Notes under the pieces: model-generated
Told to the model about the DNA's origin: nothing
The model's input: the letters and a program-made list of their open reading frames with translations, nothing else
Database searches by the model: none
Made by a program: the position numbers and the translations under genes
Assembly (NCBI RefSeq): GCF_003583985.1
Contig: NZ_QXML01000002.1
Span: 124,001 to 188,000, forward strand
Source: Algoriphagus lacus
GTDB lineage: Bacteria; Bacteroidota; Bacteroidia; Cytophagales; Cyclobacteriaceae
Direction of reading: 5' to 3'
Length of the DNA stretch: 64,000 nucleotides
Shown here: piece after piece, positions 1 to 8,112 of the stretch
Layout: every line of letters starts with the position of its first letter
How positions within the stretch are numbered: position 1 is the first letter of the stretch

Positions 1-671
1 ATGACTCCGTAGTCGGGGTCAAAATGACTTATCTGAGTGTAGATGGAGAAGAAGGCTATCCCGGAAATCTGCAAACCACGCTTTGGATGGAGCTTACTCC
101 TGATAATACTTTGAGAATCCGATTCGAATCTACAACGGACAAAAAAACCATAGTCAACCTGACAAACCACACCTACTTCAACCTCGGTGGGATGGAGCGG
201 GATGCACAGGATCATGAGTTTCAGTTTTGGGCAGATGCTTATACTCCAGTGGATGAGGAGTTGATTCCTACCGGAGAGGTCAAAGATGTGACCGGAACTC
301 CCTTCGACTTCCGCAGTCCAAAAATCCTAGGCGATCAGATCGCTGCCAATGGAGGTGGATTTGACCACAACATGGTCATGAAGCAGGAAAAGTCAGCCGA
401 TATGAAGCACTTTGTCCGCGTGCGCCATACTGAAAGCGGTCGCGTGATGGACATGTATTCCGACAATTTGGGAGTACAGTTTTATACCGGAAACTTCCTG
501 GACAAATTCGCCGGGGCGGATGGAAAAGTCTACGACAAGCATTGGGGCTTCTGCCTGGAATCCCAAAACTGGCCTGATGCCATCAACAAGCCCAACTTTC
601 CAAGCCCGATCCTAAATCCTGGCGAGAAGTATGTGCATACCATTGAGTATCGCTTTTCTGTAGAGAAGTAA
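1..671 (+). CDS. galM: Aldose 1-epimerase (galactose mutarotase), C-terminal part
   Basis: This is the C-terminal 220 or so residues of a galactose mutarotase, which interconverts the alpha and beta anomers of aldoses. The frame is open from base 3 to the window edge, so the gene starts outside the window and the ATG at 24 is internal. Seen: a DGEEGYPGNL segment followed by an LTNHTYFNL segment, which carries a conserved active-site His of the family, then a GxxxDHN stretch (FDHNMV), GVQFYTGNF and the usual C-terminal LESQNWPDAINKPNFPSP, whose Glu matches the family's catalytic base. The product ends at a normal family C-terminus. It converges with the next gene and shares a bidirectional hairpin terminator with it. 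The family assignment is firm; whether it is exported cannot be judged without the N-terminus. Confidence 0.95.
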   Translation, partial: DSVVGVKMTYLSVDGEEGYPGNLQTTLWMELTPDNTLRIRFESTTDKKTIVNLTNHTYFNLGGMERDAQDHEFQFWADAYTPVDEELIPTGEVKDVTGTPFDFRSPKILGDQIAANGGGFDHNMVMKQEKSADMKHFVRVRHTESGRVMDMYSDNLGVQFYTGNFLDKFAGADGKVYDKHWGFCLESQNWPDAINKPNFPSPILNPGEKYVHTIEYRFSVEK

Positions 672-777
672 AGCATTGGGTTAGGCATTACTAGCGATTT
701 TACCCGTTTTTTTTTGAGTTTAAAGTCCCTGAAAGAGAATTCTCAGGTATAAATTCTTGAGAAACTGAGGTCAAATA

Positions 778-809
778 AATCCCGGATCAGATTTCTGATT
801 CGGGATTTT
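778..809. terminator. Bidirectional hairpin terminator
   Basis: A 13-bp stem (778-790 with 795-807, one G-T wobble) and a 4-base loop are flanked by A-rich sequence on the left and TTTT on the right. It lies between the convergent mutarotase and PhnD-type genes and can serve both. Confidence 0.85.
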
Positions 810-811
810 CT

Positions 812-1717
812 TTAGTTTGAAAACTGCTTGAGGATCTTCTCCATTCCCTTTTTATCTCCGGACTGTTTCATGAATGCATCGTAATAATCCTCACTGATAG
901 GAGTGTATTGATCGGTTTGAGCGGCTTCACTCCATCCTGATTTGACTGACTCCAGTGCGGCTTTATTGCTTTCATGTAGATTCAGGAAGGTGTTTTGAAT
1001 CGATTTGGCGGTTTTTGGTTCGATTCTTTTGTGAAGCAAAACCGGTCCCAAAGGAATTTCAGGTGAAAGCCAGACCAAATGGACTTTCTTCGCCATTTCA
1101 GGATCTTTTTGGGATTCAAAAAACTCGTTGCTTCCCAAGGCACCGAGCTCCGCTTTCCCATCGGCAATTGACTCCAAAGTGGCCTTATGGGTTTTTCCAT
1201 AGGAGACCGAGTTGAAAACTGATTCTGGGTTTGGAATGCCCTGAGAATTAAAAATCAGTCTCGGGACCAGATTGCCGGAAGTGGACCCCTGACTTACCAA
1301 AAGCAAATTAGTTTTCTCAGCCTGTTGCTTTGCATCTGCTAATGTGCGGATTCCGGAAGCAGTACTTGAGACAATGGCGGTTTTATAATTGTCTTTTGCA
1401 TCGTCTCTGATTTGCAGGACGAGCGAAGGATACATGGAATAGCTTGAATTTCCAGCCTCCAAAAGCAGGTATCCCAAGGTATTGATCAGGGCAATATCCA
1501 CTTCATCATTTTGGATCGCTTGGACAAATTCATGAACAGTTGGATAGCTTTTTACACTTACTCTTATCCCAGTTTGCTTGCTGATCTCATCTGCCAGAGG
1601 AGTGATGTTTTTGATTCGGTCATTTTCGGCATAGCGGTAAGTTGCCAAAACCAATTCCTGCCCTTTGGCCCCAAAAACCAAATGGACAAATACGATAAGT
1701 GCAGTGAGCGTTTTCAT
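812..1717 (-). CDS. PhnD/phosphonate-type ABC transporter substrate-binding protein
   Basis: A 301-residue periplasmic solute-binding protein of the PhnD/transferrin-like superfamily. Residues 1-19 are a Sec signal peptide ending GAKGQ. The mature protein begins with the family's LVLATYRYAEN strand, followed by LADEISKQTG and DVDIALINTLGYLL-like segments; a GSTSGNLVPR loop near residue 145 matches the anion-binding SxTSG loop of the family. The substrate is unknown: phosphonate, phosphite, phosphate and other oxyanions are all possible. No permease or ATPase gene lies next to it, which is odd for an ABC binding protein. It is downstream of the tail sheath gene on the same strand with a 190-base gap, so the two may be co-transcribed. 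The terminator at 778-809 follows it. Confidence 0.85.
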   Translation of the reverse strand: MKTLTALIVFVHLVFGAKGQELVLATYRYAENDRIKNITPLADEISKQTGIRVSVKSYPTVHEFVQAIQNDEVDIALINTLGYLLLEAGNSSYSMYPSLVLQIRDDAKDNYKTAIVSSTASGIRTLADAKQQAEKTNLLLVSQGSTSGNLVPRLIFNSQGIPNPESVFNSVSYGKTHKATLESIADGKAELGALGSNEFFESQKDPEMAKKVHLVWLSPEIPLGPVLLHKRIEPKTAKSIQNTFLNLHESNKAALESVKSGWSEAAQTDQYTPISEDYYDAFMKQSGDKKGMEKILKQFSN

Positions 1718-1909
1718 CTTTTTTAGGCAAGATTGGAAAGCTCCCTTTCGGGTTGCATGGACTGGGAGTTATTTGAAAAGTGCGGCTTCTTTTTGTAGTT
1801 TTTGGCCAAACCAAAAAAACTAAAAGTAAGGATTCCAAATCCAAAGGAATTCAAAAAACATCCAACAGGATTGAGACTTTGAAAGTGGTGATTGGTTAGA
1901 CAATCATTC

Positions 1910-3394
1910 CTAATTAAAGGCTATTTCAAATTTAAGAGAAATAAATTCTGCAGGCTTGACCAGGGCAAGTCCCACAACCAAAATGCCCTTCCCTTCCAAA
2001 ATATCCTGGCTCGTCATGGTCTCTCCAAGCCCTATTTTCACAAAAAAGGAGTGTTCTGGTTTTGTCCCGAAAAGCGCTCCCTTTCTCCAAAGCTCAATCA
2101 GAAAATCAGAAACGGAGAGTTTTATTCTGGCCCAGGTGTTGGCGTCATTAGGTTCGAAGGCAAACTGCTGCAAGTAGTTTTCTGTGGACTGTTTTATCAT
2201 TAAGGCGGTGCGCTTGACTGGCACGTACCTCCATTCATTGTCATTGCCTGCCAGGGTTCTGGCTCCCCAAACGAGTATTCCCTCACCTGGAAAAAGGCGC
2301 AGGGCATTTATGGATTTTCCGGAGTAGCTATCGACTTTCAAAGTTTCCTGTTCTGCTGGGGAAATGGCAACGGAAGGTTTTTCAAAACCGCTCAAGCTTA
2401 CATTAGCCGGAGCTTTCCATACTCCTCTTGTGCTGTCTACCTGGGAATAAATCCCTGCAATTGCTCCCGAAGGAGGACTTGGCTTGAGGATTTTTGCCAT
2501 GGATTCGATAATTCTCTGATAGGTTAGGCTGGTACTCCACAGTGCCAAATGGATATTTTCTTGGGAGACCTGATTGGAGGTAAGGGCTTCCTGGGCTTTG
2601 GGTTCCGGCAGGAGTTCGCTGAGATTTACAGCAGGATCCAGATTTTTATAGCTTAGAGAATGTTGGTTTCCAGCCCGATCAAGCCAGGGATAATATGCAG
2701 CGCCGAAGCTTAAATAATCATTTCCAATCCCATTTCTAAACTGATCGATACAATTGACTCCGGATTTTCTGGGTTCGTACCCGTTGGGAATGTCAAGTAT
2801 TGAGAATCGGTTCCCCTGCGTATGACAGTGAGAGAGCATTTCCCGGAAAATTTCAAACGCTTGATCTTCCAAAGCAACCGCATCGGGAATGATGACTAGG
2901 GTGGGCTCTAGGACTTTCTCCAAGCATTTCAGGCCTTTGGGTTTTTGAGTTTTAATCCTGGAAGTTGGTGCCCCCAAAAGATCTTCTTTCTTGATTTTTA
3001 CTTCACTTTTTCCTGAGTAGGTTCCTACCGATACCACATAGCAAGCTCTTCCCCCATTGGCAAAATAGTCCATTACACTATGGAAAAGATAAGCACGTTG
3101 GAAAGGCAAAAGAGCGATTCCATAGTCTTGAATTCCTATGCTGATGGTATATTGGTCTCTAATGGTTTTTGGTGCAAGGGAGAAAAGGGGCGAAAACTCC
3201 CCGCCAAAAAAGGATTGGAATTCTGAGAGCGAATGAACTTTTAGTGCTTGGTTTAGCGCGGATTTCCCATTGATTTCCGCTTTTTCAGTGTATCCCACAA
3301 AAGCTGGAATTGCTGTTTCCACTTGGGCAATGGATAGAGACCTGAATGAAACTTCCTCGACGTATACTGCTGGAGTTTTAAAGATTTTGGCCAT
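1910..3394 (-). CDS. Contractile injection system / phage tail sheath protein, isolated
   Basis: A 494-residue tail sheath subunit of the kind found in extracellular contractile injection systems and related phage tails. Seen: the N-terminus TPAVYVEEVSFRSLSIAQVE followed by AIPAFVGYTEKA, which is characteristic of this sheath family; a central FANGGRACYVVSVG segment; and the C-terminal sheath domain with GILVWGARTLAGND, EWRYVPVKRT and a final IGLGETMTSQDILEGKG strand pair. The start is set at the ATG at 3394 because the family begins there; an upstream in-frame start at 3451 would add 19 unrelated residues. Length is full for the family, with no frameshift. No tube, spike, baseplate, LysM adaptor or AAA+ ATPase gene occurs in the window. 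A strong terminator (3538-3573) separates it from the Crp/DoxX genes upstream, so it should have its own promoter in 3395-3537. Confidence 0.9.
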   Translation of the reverse strand: MAKIFKTPAVYVEEVSFRSLSIAQVETAIPAFVGYTEKAEINGKSALNQALKVHSLSEFQSFFGGEFSPLFSLAPKTIRDQYTISIGIQDYGIALLPFQRAYLFHSVMDYFANGGRACYVVSVGTYSGKSEVKIKKEDLLGAPTSRIKTQKPKGLKCLEKVLEPTLVIIPDAVALEDQAFEIFREMLSHCHTQGNRFSILDIPNGYEPRKSGVNCIDQFRNGIGNDYLSFGAAYYPWLDRAGNQHSLSYKNLDPAVNLSELLPEPKAQEALTSNQVSQENIHLALWSTSLTYQRIIESMAKILKPSPPSGAIAGIYSQVDSTRGVWKAPANVSLSGFEKPSVAISPAEQETLKVDSYSGKSINALRLFPGEGILVWGARTLAGNDNEWRYVPVKRTALMIKQSTENYLQQFAFEPNDANTWARIKLSVSDFLIELWRKGALFGTKPEHSFFVKIGLGETMTSQDILEGKGILVVGLALVKPAEFISLKFEIAFN

Positions 3395-3537
3395 GGTATG
3401 GTACAAAAAAGTTGATGAATAGGATTCAGAAGTTACACAACTTTTTTCCAAGTCTCTGAATTTTAGGACAAAAGAGAAACTTTATATTTTAAGGGTTTAG
3501 TGGCTCCACTTTCAACTAGGTGAAAAGTTTATAAAAA

Positions 3538-3573
3538 CAACAACGGTTTGGGTAAGCACCCAAACCGTTGTTG
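3538..3573 (-). terminator. Strong rho-independent terminator
   Basis: A perfect 16-bp stem with a 4-base loop. Read on the minus strand it is followed by a run of T (complement of the A run at 3532-3537). It ends the Crp-DoxX transcript and insulates the sheath gene. Confidence 0.9.
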
Positions 3574-3632
3574 CCGAACTCTGTTGTTTGCAGGTATTTT
3601 TCAGTTCCAAATGAGGAAAAGCTATTATTAAC

Positions 3633-4043
3633 TTAGCTTTTTGCCATTATTGGAGCTTTTTTACTTCTACCCCAAGCAATCCAAAGTGCAATTCCCACCA
3701 GTAAAGCATTCATTCCAATTGCCGAAAATTCCCCTCGTAATAGATGAAAACCAGCAGCTAAACCCATAACTAAAGCCAGACAGACGGCTGCCCAAACAGT
3801 TAAAAAAGTTTTGAATCTGAAAATAGAGGGAATTAATAATCCCAAGCCTCCCAGTATTTCGCTCACACCAATTACCCTAATTAATTCCAAAGGTACATCT
3901 GAAGCCCAAGGAAGAGATTCTGTTAACAATTCAAGCGGCTGGGTGGCTTTCATAAACCCAGCCATTCCAAACATGATAGCTACTAATCCCTGTGCAATCC
4001 ATAAAGCTATATGTATAGCCTTGTTACTTTTTTGAGTTGTCAT
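3633..4043 (-). CDS. DoxX-like family membrane protein
   Basis: A 136-residue inner-membrane protein with four hydrophobic helices, of the DoxX-like family. Seen: a first helix with GLVAIMFGMAGFMK, then EILGGLGLLIP at the second helix, a third helix around CLALVMGLAAGFHLL, and a last helix ending WIAWGRSKK. Its biochemical role is not established for this family. The ATG at 4043 is preferred over an in-frame start at 4157, because it is preceded by a purine-rich AAAGAAAG stretch and gives the usual family length. It is 82 bases downstream of the Crp regulator on the same strand and probably controlled with it. The segment looks more AT-rich than its neighbours, which may mark acquired DNA. 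Confidence 0.85.
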   Translation of the reverse strand: MTTQKSNKAIHIALWIAQGLVAIMFGMAGFMKATQPLELLTESLPWASDVPLELIRVIGVSEILGGLGLLIPSIFRFKTFLTVWAAVCLALVMGLAAGFHLLRGEFSAIGMNALLVGIALWIAWGRSKKAPIMAKS

Positions 4044-4125
4044 TTTTCTTTCTTTTAGGTTGAAGCACAAAACTCCTGAGCTCGAAGAGCTTATGCCTTG
4101 ATGTACATCAAGAAATGACATGGGA

Positions 4126-4599
4126 TTATTTTTTTTGGGATAGCTCGTTTCTAACACGGCTTAGGGCCTCGGGGGTGATTCCTAAATAGGAAGCCACCAT
4201 TCTGAGAGGTACTCTTTGAATGATATTAGGGTAGGTATCAATAAAGTGCTCATACCTTTCTTTGGCACTTGAACTCATTAACATGATGATCCTATTTTGC
4301 ATAGAGTTTAACCGTCTAAACAAGGCTTTAATGTCAGGAGTCTCTTTTAGCATTTCCTCTTTAGAGGCTACATTCAAAACGGTATCTTCAATTGCATCTA
4401 TAAATAATTGGCAAGGAGTATCAGGCTCACAACTGTCTGTGACCAACCAGTTTTCGGGGCCAAACATATAAATATGTTCCTTTCCCTTTTCATCAATTGT
4501 ATAGCTTCGCAACAAACCGTTTTCCACAAAATAAACCTTGGAGTTGGTTTCTCCTTTTCGCTGTAAAACGGTCCCTTTTTTTATGGCTATTTTTTTCAA
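4126..4599 (-). CDS. Crp/Fnr family transcriptional regulator, short N-terminus, TTG start
   Basis: A 157-residue regulator with a cyclic-nucleotide-binding-like beta-roll (residues 5-85, with VYFVENGLLRSY and EKGKEHIYMFGPE) and a C-terminal helix-turn-helix (MVASYLGITPEALSRVR). No ATG is available in frame: the start is TTG at 4599 and an in-frame stop lies at 4639-4641. Most members are about 190 residues, so the N-terminal 30 or so residues are missing. The product may be a real short form, or the gene may have been damaged upstream. It is followed by a DoxX-like gene, a probable target. The ligand is unknown; residues for cAMP binding are not recognisable. Confidence 0.8.
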   Translation of the reverse strand: MKKIAIKKGTVLQRKGETNSKVYFVENGLLRSYTIDEKGKEHIYMFGPENWLVTDSCEPDTPCQLFIDAIEDTVLNVASKEEMLKETPDIKALFRRLNSMQNRIIMLMSSSAKERYEHFIDTYPNIIQRVPLRMVASYLGITPEALSRVRNELSQKK

Positions 4600-4761
4600 T
4601 GGTGCTTTAGTTTGAAGCTGTCCGATTGGACAAGTTGCTCATTTGTTTTAGAACACTTAAGTAAAATAGCCTTCCAACTCAGGAGGAGGCAACACTTTAA
4701 TTTCTACAGTAAAGAAAAATAAGGCAATAGAAATAAAGTTCTTTTTCAAGCTATGCTTTTT

Positions 4762-6258
4762 TTAAATTAAAAGCTTTGTTGCCACTCCTTGCACCTCCTC
4801 AAATCCCTGATAGGCACAAACCACCGCTTCAAAATCTTCCAGTTTTCCCAAATGTTTTAGCGCCAGTGGATTTCCAAAATGAACTAGAATGCAAGACTTG
4901 GTTTTCGCCAATTTCTTGATTTCATCCAGCACAGCTTGATCCATTCCAAACTGATTCAAGGGCTTGTGACTGGGGACAAACACGGCCAAAATCACTTTTT
5001 CTGCCTTTTCGATTGGGGCAAAAGGTAAACCCAGTTGCCGGGAAAAGGTACTTGGGTTTTGAGTGAAAAATTCCCAGTAACCCAGTTTTCCGGTTTTTGC
5101 CAAAGCTCTGAGCTCTCCAGGATTGATCTCTTCAGAAATCACTGAAACGTAGTTTTCTGCCAGGTCTTTTTGGAGTTGGGAATGACTTTCCCAATCGAAA
5201 CTTGGAACTTCCACCGGCTTGAACCCAATCACACCCAGTTGCTTTTTCAATGCCATGATCTTTTCAAAAACCGCCTTCACTTCCGCATCGGAGCTATGTT
5301 GTGCGATTTTTTCAATCCCTTCTTTCACATGGTCTGAAAAGCACAGAATGTCATTTCCGGCATGGAAAGCCTGACATTCGAGTTCGCCGGGCTCTGGATA
5401 GAGATTGGCGACGGCTTTCATATTCAGCGCATCGGAGATCACCAGGCCTTTAAAGCCCATTTCTCCTTTGAGCAAATCAGTGATCAATTCCCGGCTAACG
5501 CTGGCTGGAATATCTTTTCCTCCGGTCAGGGCGGGCACGGCCAAATGCCCCACCATGATGAGTTCCACTCCTCGGTCGATTCCGTATTGGAAAGGAAGCA
5601 GCTCTTCAGCTTGAAGTTGTGCCTTGGTTTTGTGTAGGATCGGCAATCCCAAATGGGAATCAGTTGCCGTGTCTCCATGCCCTGGAAAATGCTTCAGGCA
5701 CGCACCGATTCCTGCTTTTTTCATTCCGGAATAGGAGGAAAAAGCCAATTTGGCAACTTTTTCTGGCCGATTTCCAAAAGAACGATAGCCGATCACCGGG
5801 TTGTCGGGATTGGTGTTCACATCTCCGCAAGGGGCAAGGTTCAGGTGAATACCCGACCGCTTCATGTCGAGGCCCATTCGATAGCCGACTTCTTCCACCC
5901 ATGTTGATGCATCTGTCTTCAAAGCGCCAAGTGTAATGGCAAAAGGGTACTGAGGAGTTTTTTCTACACGCATGGCCAAGCCGTATTCCCCATCGATGCT
6001 TATGAGGAGAGGAATTTTGGAGATGGCTTGGTATCGGTTGATCAGGCCGATCAGTTTTTCAAAAGTGCCTGAAACGTCCAAAACTTCAGCCCGCTTTTCA
6101 AAGTTTGCCGCTGCCGAATGCCGACTGTGAAAAAAAGTCAACCCCCCGATTTCCTGTTCTCGGATCAGGGTTTCGATGGCCTGGTAATTTTCCTCAGTAT
6201 CGTGAATAAACGCCGCAGGCGAGAAGCATTGGGCGATTTTTTGATATTTTCTCATCAT
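4762..6258 (-). CDS. nagZ: Glycoside hydrolase family 3, NagZ-like beta-N-acetylglucosaminidase
   Basis: A 498-residue cytoplasmic GH3 enzyme predicted to remove GlcNAc from the non-reducing end of imported muropeptide fragments. Seen: the GH3 N-terminal barrel with SIDGEYGLAMRV near residues 87-98, then the NagZ signature KHFPGHGDT (189-197) followed by TDSHLGLP, whose His202 in the D-S-H loop matches the catalytic acid/base of NagZ, and VISDALNM, whose Asp276 matches the nucleophile. A second domain of about 120 residues (370-498) follows, as in two-domain members. There is no signal peptide, which fits a recycling role. Two adjacent ATG codons begin the frame and either could be used. It is last in the peptidoglycan-recycling cluster, 112 bases after the AmpG-like gene, with a hairpin-forming repeat in between. 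Confidence 0.9.
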   Translation of the reverse strand: MMRKYQKIAQCFSPAAFIHDTEENYQAIETLIREQEIGGLTFFHSRHSAAANFEKRAEVLDVSGTFEKLIGLINRYQAISKIPLLISIDGEYGLAMRVEKTPQYPFAITLGALKTDASTWVEEVGYRMGLDMKRSGIHLNLAPCGDVNTNPDNPVIGYRSFGNRPEKVAKLAFSSYSGMKKAGIGACLKHFPGHGDTATDSHLGLPILHKTKAQLQAEELLPFQYGIDRGVELIMVGHLAVPALTGGKDIPASVSRELITDLLKGEMGFKGLVISDALNMKAVANLYPEPGELECQAFHAGNDILCFSDHVKEGIEKIAQHSSDAEVKAVFEKIMALKKQLGVIGFKPVEVPSFDWESHSQLQKDLAENYVSVISEEINPGELRALAKTGKLGYWEFFTQNPSTFSRQLGLPFAPIEKAEKVILAVFVPSHKPLNQFGMDQAVLDEIKKLAKTKSCILVHFGNPLALKHLGKLEDFEAVVCAYQGFEEVQGVATKLLI

Positions 6259-6272
6259 TTTTTCCGATTAAT

Positions 6273-6356
6273 AACTTCGATGTTCTTCATTCGGCGTTCG
6301 ACATTCAATATTTTTCAATAATGAACACCGAACGCTGAACATCGAATGTCGAAGTT
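6273..6356. repeat. Imperfect inverted repeat built from TTCG-N3 units
   Basis: Two arms (6273-6310 and 6317-6356) can pair across a T-rich centre. Both are made of short units of the form TTCG followed by about three variable bases (TTCGATG, TTCGGCG, TTCGACA and complements). Many mismatches between arms are transitions, which would give G-U pairs in RNA. It lies between the AmpG-like and NagZ-like genes, where it could act as a processing or attenuating structure. Confidence 0.7.
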
Positions 6357-6370
6357 TAAGAATTCTGAAT

Positions 6371-7636
6371 TTAGCTTTCTGACTTCTTCCCAAACTCCCT
6401 CGGATACTTCACCGAATAAGCCATCACAAATCCTGGAATAGTCGCAATCACCACCCACACAAAGAAGCCGGTGTAGCCCAGCCACTGCTGCATGTATCCG
6501 CTAAGCATTCCAGGGAGCATCATTCCCATAGCCATAAAGCCTGTTGCCAGCGCATAATGTGCTGTCTTGAAAATGCCTTCGGCCAGGAAAATCAGAAATA
6601 CCATGAACGCAGCGAACCCAAATCCATAGCCCAACTGCTCAATGACCACCACAGTGGTTGCAAATGCGATGCTTTCGGGCTGGAGCCAAGCCAAAATCAC
6701 ATAACCGATGTTTGGGGCATTGATGGCAAAGGCCATCGGCATCATCCACTTTCCCAAGCCATCCCGTGAAATTGCAATTCCACCGAGAATTCCACCTGCC
6801 AAAAGAGCCACTACGCCCAGGGTACCATAGATAAATCCGACTTCGGTTGTGCTTAAGCCAAGACCTCCATCGGCCCGTTCATCGAGGAAAAACGGGGAGG
6901 CCATTTTGACCAGTTGGGATTCTCCTAAGCGGTATAGCAGGACAAAACCCAAGGAAAGTCCGATGTTTTTCTTGGTGAAAAACGTAGCGAAAACTTTTCC
7001 AAAGCTTGGCTGGTCGGCTTTGGCCACTCGCACTTCGATCACATTGGGCGTAGTCAAATAGTTGACTCCGGTTAAGACCAACATCAATCCCGCCACGACA
7101 ATCATGGTCAATGACCAAGCTTCGGATGGATCTCCGAGGCTGGTTTCTAAATAGCCTGCGATGATCACGATTAAGCCTTGGCCTGTGATCATCCCGACCC
7201 GGTAAAATGTACTTCGCATACCGACGAAAAAACTCTGTTGATCAGGCTTGAGCGCGATCAGATACAATCCGTCGGAGGCGATGTCATTCGTTGCGGAAGC
7301 AAAGGCACCCATCCAGAAAAAGGCTAGGGTTACCGTGAAAAACTGATCTGTTTCTGTGGTTAATCCGACTCCAAGGAAAACAACAGCCAGGATGAGCTGC
7401 ATGCTGAGAAACCATTTCTTTTTGTTGCCAAACAACTCCAAAACCGGGCTCCAGATCGGTTTGATCACCCAAGGCAAGTAAAGAAAGGAGGTGTACAATC
7501 CGATGTCTGCATTGGAAACGCCGAGTTTTTTGTACATGATCACTGAAACCGTGATGATGACCACATAGGGGATGGACTCGGTCAGGTAAAGGGAGGGAAC
7601 CCAAAACCAAGGGTTTTTCGAGGTGTTTTGGGTCAT
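6371..7636 (-). CDS. AmpG-like MFS permease (muropeptide/saccharide uptake)
   Basis: A 421-residue inner-membrane transporter of the major facilitator superfamily with about 12 predicted helices. The N-terminal LYLTESIPYVVIITVSV followed by YLPWVIKPIWSPVLE is typical of the AmpG/MFS_1-like branch that imports GlcNAc-anhydro-MurNAc muropeptides. GAFASATNDIASDGLYL matches the conserved helix with a charged Asp pair. Its start codon overlaps the stop of the GNAT gene by 4 bases, so the two are translationally coupled. The substrate is inferred from the neighbours (amidase, DigH-like hydrolase, NagZ) and could be a peptide-free disaccharide instead of a muropeptide. Confidence 0.88.
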   Translation of the reverse strand: MTQNTSKNPWFWVPSLYLTESIPYVVIITVSVIMYKKLGVSNADIGLYTSFLYLPWVIKPIWSPVLELFGNKKKWFLSMQLILAVVFLGVGLTTETDQFFTVTLAFFWMGAFASATNDIASDGLYLIALKPDQQSFFVGMRSTFYRVGMITGQGLIVIIAGYLETSLGDPSEAWSLTMIVVAGLMLVLTGVNYLTTPNVIEVRVAKADQPSFGKVFATFFTKKNIGLSLGFVLLYRLGESQLVKMASPFFLDERADGGLGLSTTEVGFIYGTLGVVALLAGGILGGIAISRDGLGKWMMPMAFAINAPNIGYVILAWLQPESIAFATTVVVIEQLGYGFGFAAFMVFLIFLAEGIFKTAHYALATGFMAMGMMLPGMLSGYMQQWLGYTGFFVWVVIATIPGFVMAYSVKYPREFGKKSES

Positions 7637-8112
7637 GATTTTCGGAGTAAATGCTGGTAAATACTGATTTCGGAGCCATCGATGAGTTTGGCTCCCACGG
7701 CTTTTTCATAAAATTCCGCAGGGCCAACGCCACCGATGATGGCATAGGCATAGCCCATCTCTCGCATGGATTCCAGGGATTTGATCAGGAGGACTTTTCC
7801 GATTCCTTTTCCCCGTTCGGATTCCTGTGTTCCTGTAGGTCCAAAAAAATTCCGGGCAGTGGATTCGTAACAGGCAAAACCCAAAAGCTGATTTCCCCGC
7901 TGAGCAATCCAGCAAGAGATAGGCTGTCGGGAAAAGGCGACTTCCACCTCGGATTTCCAATAAGCACCAAACTGCTCCATAACCCATTCGCTGACCAGGT
8001 GCTTTTCAGGTGCAATCGCCCTGCGAAACACTATTTTTTCTTTTTCCAAAAGTTTCATCTCCAATTCGGAGGCGTTCGGAAGTTCCATCAGGCGAACGAG
8101 CATGTCTTTCAT
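7633..8112 (-). CDS. GNAT family N-acetyltransferase
   Basis: A 159-residue GCN5-related acetyltransferase. Seen: the central beta strand WIAQRGNQLLGFACYE, then a Q/RxxGxG/A acetyl-CoA loop as ERGKGIGKVLL, and the last motif GGVGPAEFYEKAVGAK ahead of a final beta strand. It overlaps both neighbours by 4 bases (ATGA type), so it belongs tightly to the peptidoglycan-recycling operon. The acceptor is not known. Acetylation of a glucosamine or muramic-acid intermediate is a reasonable guess from context, but nothing in the sequence shows it. Confidence 0.88.
   Translation of the reverse strand: MKDMLVRLMELPNASELEMKLLEKEKIVFRRAIAPEKHLVSEWVMEQFGAYWKSEVEVAFSRQPISCWIAQRGNQLLGFACYESTARNFFGPTGTQESERGKGIGKVLLIKSLESMREMGYAYAIIGGVGPAEFYEKAVGAKLIDGSEISIYQHLLRKS

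Noticed and set aside
1910..3394. A prophage as the source of the sheath gene
   Set aside because: No integrase, capsid, terminase, tail tube or lysis gene and no attachment repeats are seen around it; the neighbours are ordinary chromosomal genes.
4657..4749. A TTG-started 30-residue peptide upstream of the Crp-like gene
   Set aside because: Too short and without a conserved motif to list as a gene; kept only as part of the Crp observation.
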